From Streptomyces sp. ASQP_92 (GTDB taxonomy: Bacteria; Actinomycetota; Actinomycetes; Streptomycetales; Streptomycetaceae), in the NCBI RefSeq assembly GCF_025399895.1, contig NZ_JAODUA010000007.1, positions 1 to 64,000 of the forward strand: DNA of 64,000 nucleotides, written 5' to 3'. Below are positions 61,086-64,000 of the stretch, piece after piece. The notes beneath the pieces were generated by a model that saw only the letters and a list, made by a program, of their open reading frames with translations, ran no database searches and was not told the DNA's origin. Position numbers and translations under genes: made by a program. Numbering within the stretch: the first letter of the stretch is position 1; the number at the start of each line of letters is the position of its first letter.

Positions 61086-62702
61086 ATGGAGCTGAAGACC
61101 TCAGCGCACGCCGACACCTTTCCCCGCGACCACCTGCCGCCCACCGACCAGTGGCCGCACCTGGTGCTCGGACCGCCGGGGCCGCACTACCCGGACCGGC
61201 TCAACTGCGGAGCCGAACTCCTGGACGCCACCATCGAGCGCTTCGGCCCGGACCGCCCCGCGTTCCGCACCGGCGAAGGCGAGGTCTGGTCCTACCGGGA
61301 GCTCCGCGACCGGGTCGACAAGATCGCGCATGTCCTGACGGGGGAGCTCGGGGTCGTGCCCGGCAACCGTGTGCTGCTGCGCGGCCCGACCACACCGTGG
61401 CTGGCCGCCTGCTGGCTGGCCGTGATGAAGGCGGGCGCGGTCGCCGTCACCGTTCTGGCCCAGCAGCGCGCCCGCGAGCTGGGCGTCATGTGCTCCCTCG
61501 CGCGGATCAGCCACGCCCTGTGCGACGCCCGGGTCCTGGACGACCTGGAGCGGGCCCAGGCGCCGGGCCTGCGCATCACGGCGTACGGCGGGGACGGGCC
61601 CGGCGACCTCCTGAGCCTGATCAAACGGGCGCCCGCCGGGCGGTACGCGGCCGTGGACACCTCGGCGGACGACGTCGCCCTGATCGCCTTCACCTCGGGC
61701 ACCACGGGCCGCCCCAAGGGCTGTATGCACTTCCACCGCGATGTGCTCGCCATCGCCGACACCTTCGCCCGGCAGGTGCTGAAGCCGACACCCGACGACC
61801 TCTTCGCGGGCAGCCCCCCGCTCGGCTTCACGTTCGGGCTCGGCGGTCTCGTCATCTTCCCGCTGCGGGCCGGCGCCTCGGCCCTGCTCCTCGAACAGGC
61901 GGGCCCGCGCCGGTTGTTGCCCGCACTCGCCGGGCACCGCGTGACGGTCCTGTTCACCGCGCCGACCGCCTACCGGACGATGCTGGAGGAGCTCGACGGC
62001 CATGATCTGGGCGCCCTGCGGCGCTGTGTGTCGGCCGGCGAGAACCTTCCCGAGACGATCTGGCGGGCCTGGCGGGAGCGCACGGGCCTGAGCATCATCA
62101 ACGGGATCGGCGCCACCGAACTCCTGCACATCTTCATCTCGGCGGCGGACGAGGACATCCGGCCCGGCACCACCGGCCGGCCCGTCCCCGGCTGGCAGGC
62201 ACGCGTCGTCGACGGCGAAGGGCGACCCGTCCCCGACGGTGAGCCCGGGCTGCTCGCGGTGCGCGGGCCGGTCGGCTGCCGCTATCTCGCCGACGAACGC
62301 CAGCGCGCCTACGTACGCGACGGCTGGAACATCACCGGTGACACCTATGTGCGGGAGAGCGACGGCTGGTTCCGGTACGTGGCCCGCGCCGACGACATGA
62401 TCATCTCCGCGGGATTCAACATCGCGGGCCCCGAGGTGGAGGACGCGCTCCTGCGCCACCCCGACGTCACCGAGGCGGCGGTGGTGGGCCGGCCCGACGA
62501 ACGGCGCGGCCATGTCGCCGTCGCCTACTGCGTGGTGAGGCCGGGGGTGGCGCGCGACGAGGAGACGGCGGCGCTGCTGCGCGACTTCGTGAAGGCGCAG
62601 CTCGTTCCCTACAAGTGCCCGCGCGAGATCGTCTTCCTCGACGCACTCCCGCGCACGCCCACCGGCAAGCTCCAGCGCTTCCGGCTGCGGGAACTAGAGT
62701 GA
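61086..62702 (+). CDS. AMP-dependent aryl-CoA ligase (2-aminobenzoate/benzoate-CoA ligase-like)
   Basis: The 538-residue adenylating enzyme has the P-loop IAFTSGTTGRPKGCMHFH near residue 200, motif INGIGATELLHIFI near residue 338, DGWNITGDTY near residue 415 and the catalytic lysine in TPTGKLQR near the end. The short GATELLHIF and the N-terminal head (HADTFPRDHLPP) recall 2-aminobenzoate-CoA ligases. It would activate an aromatic acid for the dehydrogenase and RidA pathway. The PaaX gene starts four bases downstream. Substrate inferred only. Confidence 0.87.
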   Translation: MELKTSAHADTFPRDHLPPTDQWPHLVLGPPGPHYPDRLNCGAELLDATIERFGPDRPAFRTGEGEVWSYRELRDRVDKIAHVLTGELGVVPGNRVLLRGPTTPWLAACWLAVMKAGAVAVTVLAQQRARELGVMCSLARISHALCDARVLDDLERAQAPGLRITAYGGDGPGDLLSLIKRAPAGRYAAVDTSADDVALIAFTSGTTGRPKGCMHFHRDVLAIADTFARQVLKPTPDDLFAGSPPLGFTFGLGGLVIFPLRAGASALLLEQAGPRRLLPALAGHRVTVLFTAPTAYRTMLEELDGHDLGALRRCVSAGENLPETIWRAWRERTGLSIINGIGATELLHIFISAADEDIRPGTTGRPVPGWQARVVDGEGRPVPDGEPGLLAVRGPVGCRYLADERQRAYVRDGWNITGDTYVRESDGWFRYVARADDMIISAGFNIAGPEVEDALLRHPDVTEAAVVGRPDERRGHVAVAYCVVRPGVARDEETAALLRDFVKAQLVPYKCPREIVFLDALPRTPTGKLQRFRLRELE

Positions 62703-62706
62703 TCGC

Positions 62707-63576
62707 GTGGCCGAGTCGCACACCCCCCGATCCCTGATCGTCACCCTGTACGGCGCCTATGGGCGTGAGACCTCCGGCTCCCTCGCGGTCGCCGAACTGA
62801 TCCGGCTGCTCGCGGCGGTCGGTGTGGACGCGCCCTCCGTGCGCTCGTCGGTGTCGCGGCTCAAACGGCGCGGGCTGCTGGAGGCACGTCCCACCGCGGC
62901 GGGGGCCGCGGGCTACGCCCTCTCGGCCGACGCCCGCCAGCTCCTGGACGACGGCGACCGGCGCATCTACGCCCACCCCGCGCCCCGGTCCCAGGACGGC
63001 TGGGTGCTCGCGGTGTTCTCCGTCCCGGAGTCGGAGCGCAGCAAACGGCATGTGCTGCGCTCGCGCCTGGCCGGGCTCGGCTTCGGCACGGCGGCGCCCG
63101 GCGTGTGGCTCGCCCCGGCCCGGCTCCACGACGAGGCCCGGCACACCTTGGAGCGCCTCCAACTCGCCCCGTACGTCGAGTTGTTCAGGGGGGAGCACCT
63201 CGGCTTCGCTCCCACCGCCGAGGCCGTCGCCCGCTGGTGGGACCTGCCCGCCATCGCCAAGCAGCACGAGGACTTCCTCGACCGGCACGAACCGGTGCTG
63301 CGCGCCTGGGAGTCCCGGCCGTCCGCGGCGCGCGAGGACGCGGGGCCCGACGCGGGGCCCGACGCGGGGCCGGACGCGGAGGCCGCCTACCGTGACTACC
63401 TCCTCGCCCTGGACTCCTGGCGCCGGCTTCCGTACGCCGACCCGGGCCTGCCCGCCGAACTCCTCCCCGAGGACTGGCCCGGCGGCCGCTCCGCCGAGGT
63501 GTTCGGCCGCCTGCACGGGCTGCTGCGTGACGCGGGCGCCGCGTTCGTGCGCGGTGCGCGGCACGGCGGGCCGTAA
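62707..63576 (+). CDS. PaaX-family transcriptional regulator
   Basis: The 289-residue repressor-type protein has an N-terminal winged helix (SVRSSVSRLKRRGLLEAR near residue 44) and the PaaX central and C-terminal domains (WVLAVFSVPESERSKRHVLR, LRSRLAGLGFG). PaaX senses aryl-CoA esters such as phenylacetyl-CoA, fitting the adjacent ligase. A GACGCGGGGCCC repeat (three copies, 63337-63372) inserts DAGP repeats in a linker. The GTG start has no clear ribosome site and is probably coupled to the ligase. Confidence 0.88.
   Translation: MAESHTPRSLIVTLYGAYGRETSGSLAVAELIRLLAAVGVDAPSVRSSVSRLKRRGLLEARPTAAGAAGYALSADARQLLDDGDRRIYAHPAPRSQDGWVLAVFSVPESERSKRHVLRSRLAGLGFGTAAPGVWLAPARLHDEARHTLERLQLAPYVELFRGEHLGFAPTAEAVARWWDLPAIAKQHEDFLDRHEPVLRAWESRPSAAREDAGPDAGPDAGPDAEAAYRDYLLALDSWRRLPYADPGLPAELLPEDWPGGRSAEVFGRLHGLLRDAGAAFVRGARHGGP
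63337..63379 (+). repeat. Three and a half 12-base coding repeats in the PaaX gene
   Basis: GACGCGGGGCCC at 63337, 63349 and 63361 (last base changed), then a partial unit, encode repeated DAGP in an interdomain linker. Copy number is likely to vary between strains. Confidence 0.85.
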
Positions 63577-63845
63577 GGGCCGCCTCGTACGATGACGACG
63601 TGACGGAGCAGGCGTCGCCGCCCGCCGCATGCGCGAGGCCCTCGACGCCGAGCCCGGCCACGAAGCGGTGCTCGCCCGCTTCGTCAGCGGCCTCTCACCG
63701 GACGACGAGAGGCTGCTGCGGGCCGTGCTCGGCGAGGCCTCGCGCTGATGCGGCGGCGCCGGGGGCCGGACGGCGGTGTGTCGCCCGTCGCGCGCGTCGG
63801 GGCTCGGAGCGCTCGCCCTTTGTGTGCGGTTACCGCGCCGCGGCT
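63577..63845. other. Intergenic stretch with a possible short relic
   Basis: A 39-codon frame at 63629-63748 reads MREALDAEPGHEAVLARFVS and ends LRAVLGEASR. It looks codon-biased like real Streptomyces coding sequence and like the tail of a MarR-type regulator. It has no ribosome site, and upstream in-frame sequence reaches a stop at 63593. It may be a decayed gene end. Nothing else is recognised. Confidence 0.35.
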
Positions 63846-64000
63846 CTACAGGTCGAACTCCGCCGGCGCGAGGCCGAGCGCATAGCAGGCCTCGCGGACG
63901 ACGGCCTGCTCCGTCTTGTCGAAGTCGCCGTCCGCGCCGCCGATCACGATGCCTATCTGAATGACGGCACGCGCCTCGGCCGGCTTCTTCTTCGCCTTGG
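63846..64000 (-). CDS. TerB-like tellurite resistance protein, C-terminal part (runs off the window)
   Basis: Only the last 50 codons are inside the window. They read AVIQIGIVIGGADGDFDKTE followed by QAVVREACYALGLAPAEFDL, which matches the TerB helical domain, with the acidic GADGDFD loop. A KKKPAEAR head precedes it. TerB proteins occur with TerD-type calcium-binding stress proteins. The start lies beyond position 64000. Confidence 0.8.
   Translation of the reverse strand, partial: KAKKKPAEARAVIQIGIVIGGADGDFDKTEQAVVREACYALGLAPAEFDL

Overview
The window is high-GC chromosomal DNA of a Streptomyces. G/C-rich codon use, many GTG starts, the sporulation regulator whiI, the coproporphyrin-type haem genes (hemE, hemY, hemQ) and the linked ngcEFG-rok7B7-xylFGH block all point there. 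Gene content and order match the core-chromosome stretch of S. coelicolor around SCO5998 to SCO606x as I recall it; no database was consulted. No tRNA, rRNA, CRISPR array, transposase or integrase gene was recognised.

Layout. (1) 1-11640 holds housekeeping genes: a phosphopantetheinyl transferase, msrB, murC, a small conserved protein, a RibD-type reductase divergent from zapE, an OsmC-like protein, a PPK2 kinase, a lipoprotein deacetylase, an ABC exporter pair behind an AIM24 protein, and a PTH2-like protein. (2) 11641-16065 begins with a block of repeated intergenic DNA. It continues with a compact island of two nearly identical DUF4142 (ferritin-like) membrane-anchored proteins flanking an MNIO/DUF692 enzyme fused to a second domain, then a TIGR04222-type membrane protein. 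(3) 16172-22687 has a secreted TAP-like peptidase, hemQ-hemY, a CoA-disulfide-reductase-like flavoprotein and hemE. (4) 22778-29594 has DUF3000, whiI, RNase D, a repeat block with inverted ends, and the thiolase-fadB beta-oxidation operon. (5) 29740-36234 has a propeller-like protein, a GT39-type membrane glycosyltransferase, an amino-acid permease and dxs. (6) 36412-50102 is a sugar-acquisition block: xylFGH, the ROK regulator, ngcEFG and, divergently, a secreted GH92 alpha-mannosidase with carbohydrate-binding-like domains, then a secreted FG-GAP-like protein. (7) 50227-54960 has aconitase divergent from an unusual MurA paralogue carrying an N-terminal XRE helix-turn-helix. (8) 54957-64000 is catabolic: a trans-4-hydroxyproline-type cluster (epimerase, DHDPS-like deaminase, OCD-family reductase) divergent from a Xaa-Pro-type peptidase. 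Next come RidA, an acyl-CoA dehydrogenase, an AMP-dependent aryl-CoA ligase and a PaaX regulator resembling part of the 2-aminobenzoyl-CoA pathway. The window ends inside a TerB-like gene.

How parts work together. HemE, HemY and HemQ are three steps of one haem route. NgcEFG and XylFGH are two sugar importers around one ROK regulator; a DasR-like site (13/16 matches) lies upstream of ngcE, and two other palindromes lie between ngcE and the GH92 gene. Thiolase and FadB form a translationally coupled operon. The acnA-murA-like intergenic region carries two inverted repeats with identical outer half-sites (ATCTC-N6-GAGAT), one per gene. The best candidates for undescribed biology are the MNIO-DUF4142-TIGR04222 island and the HTH-MurA fusion with its shared operator.
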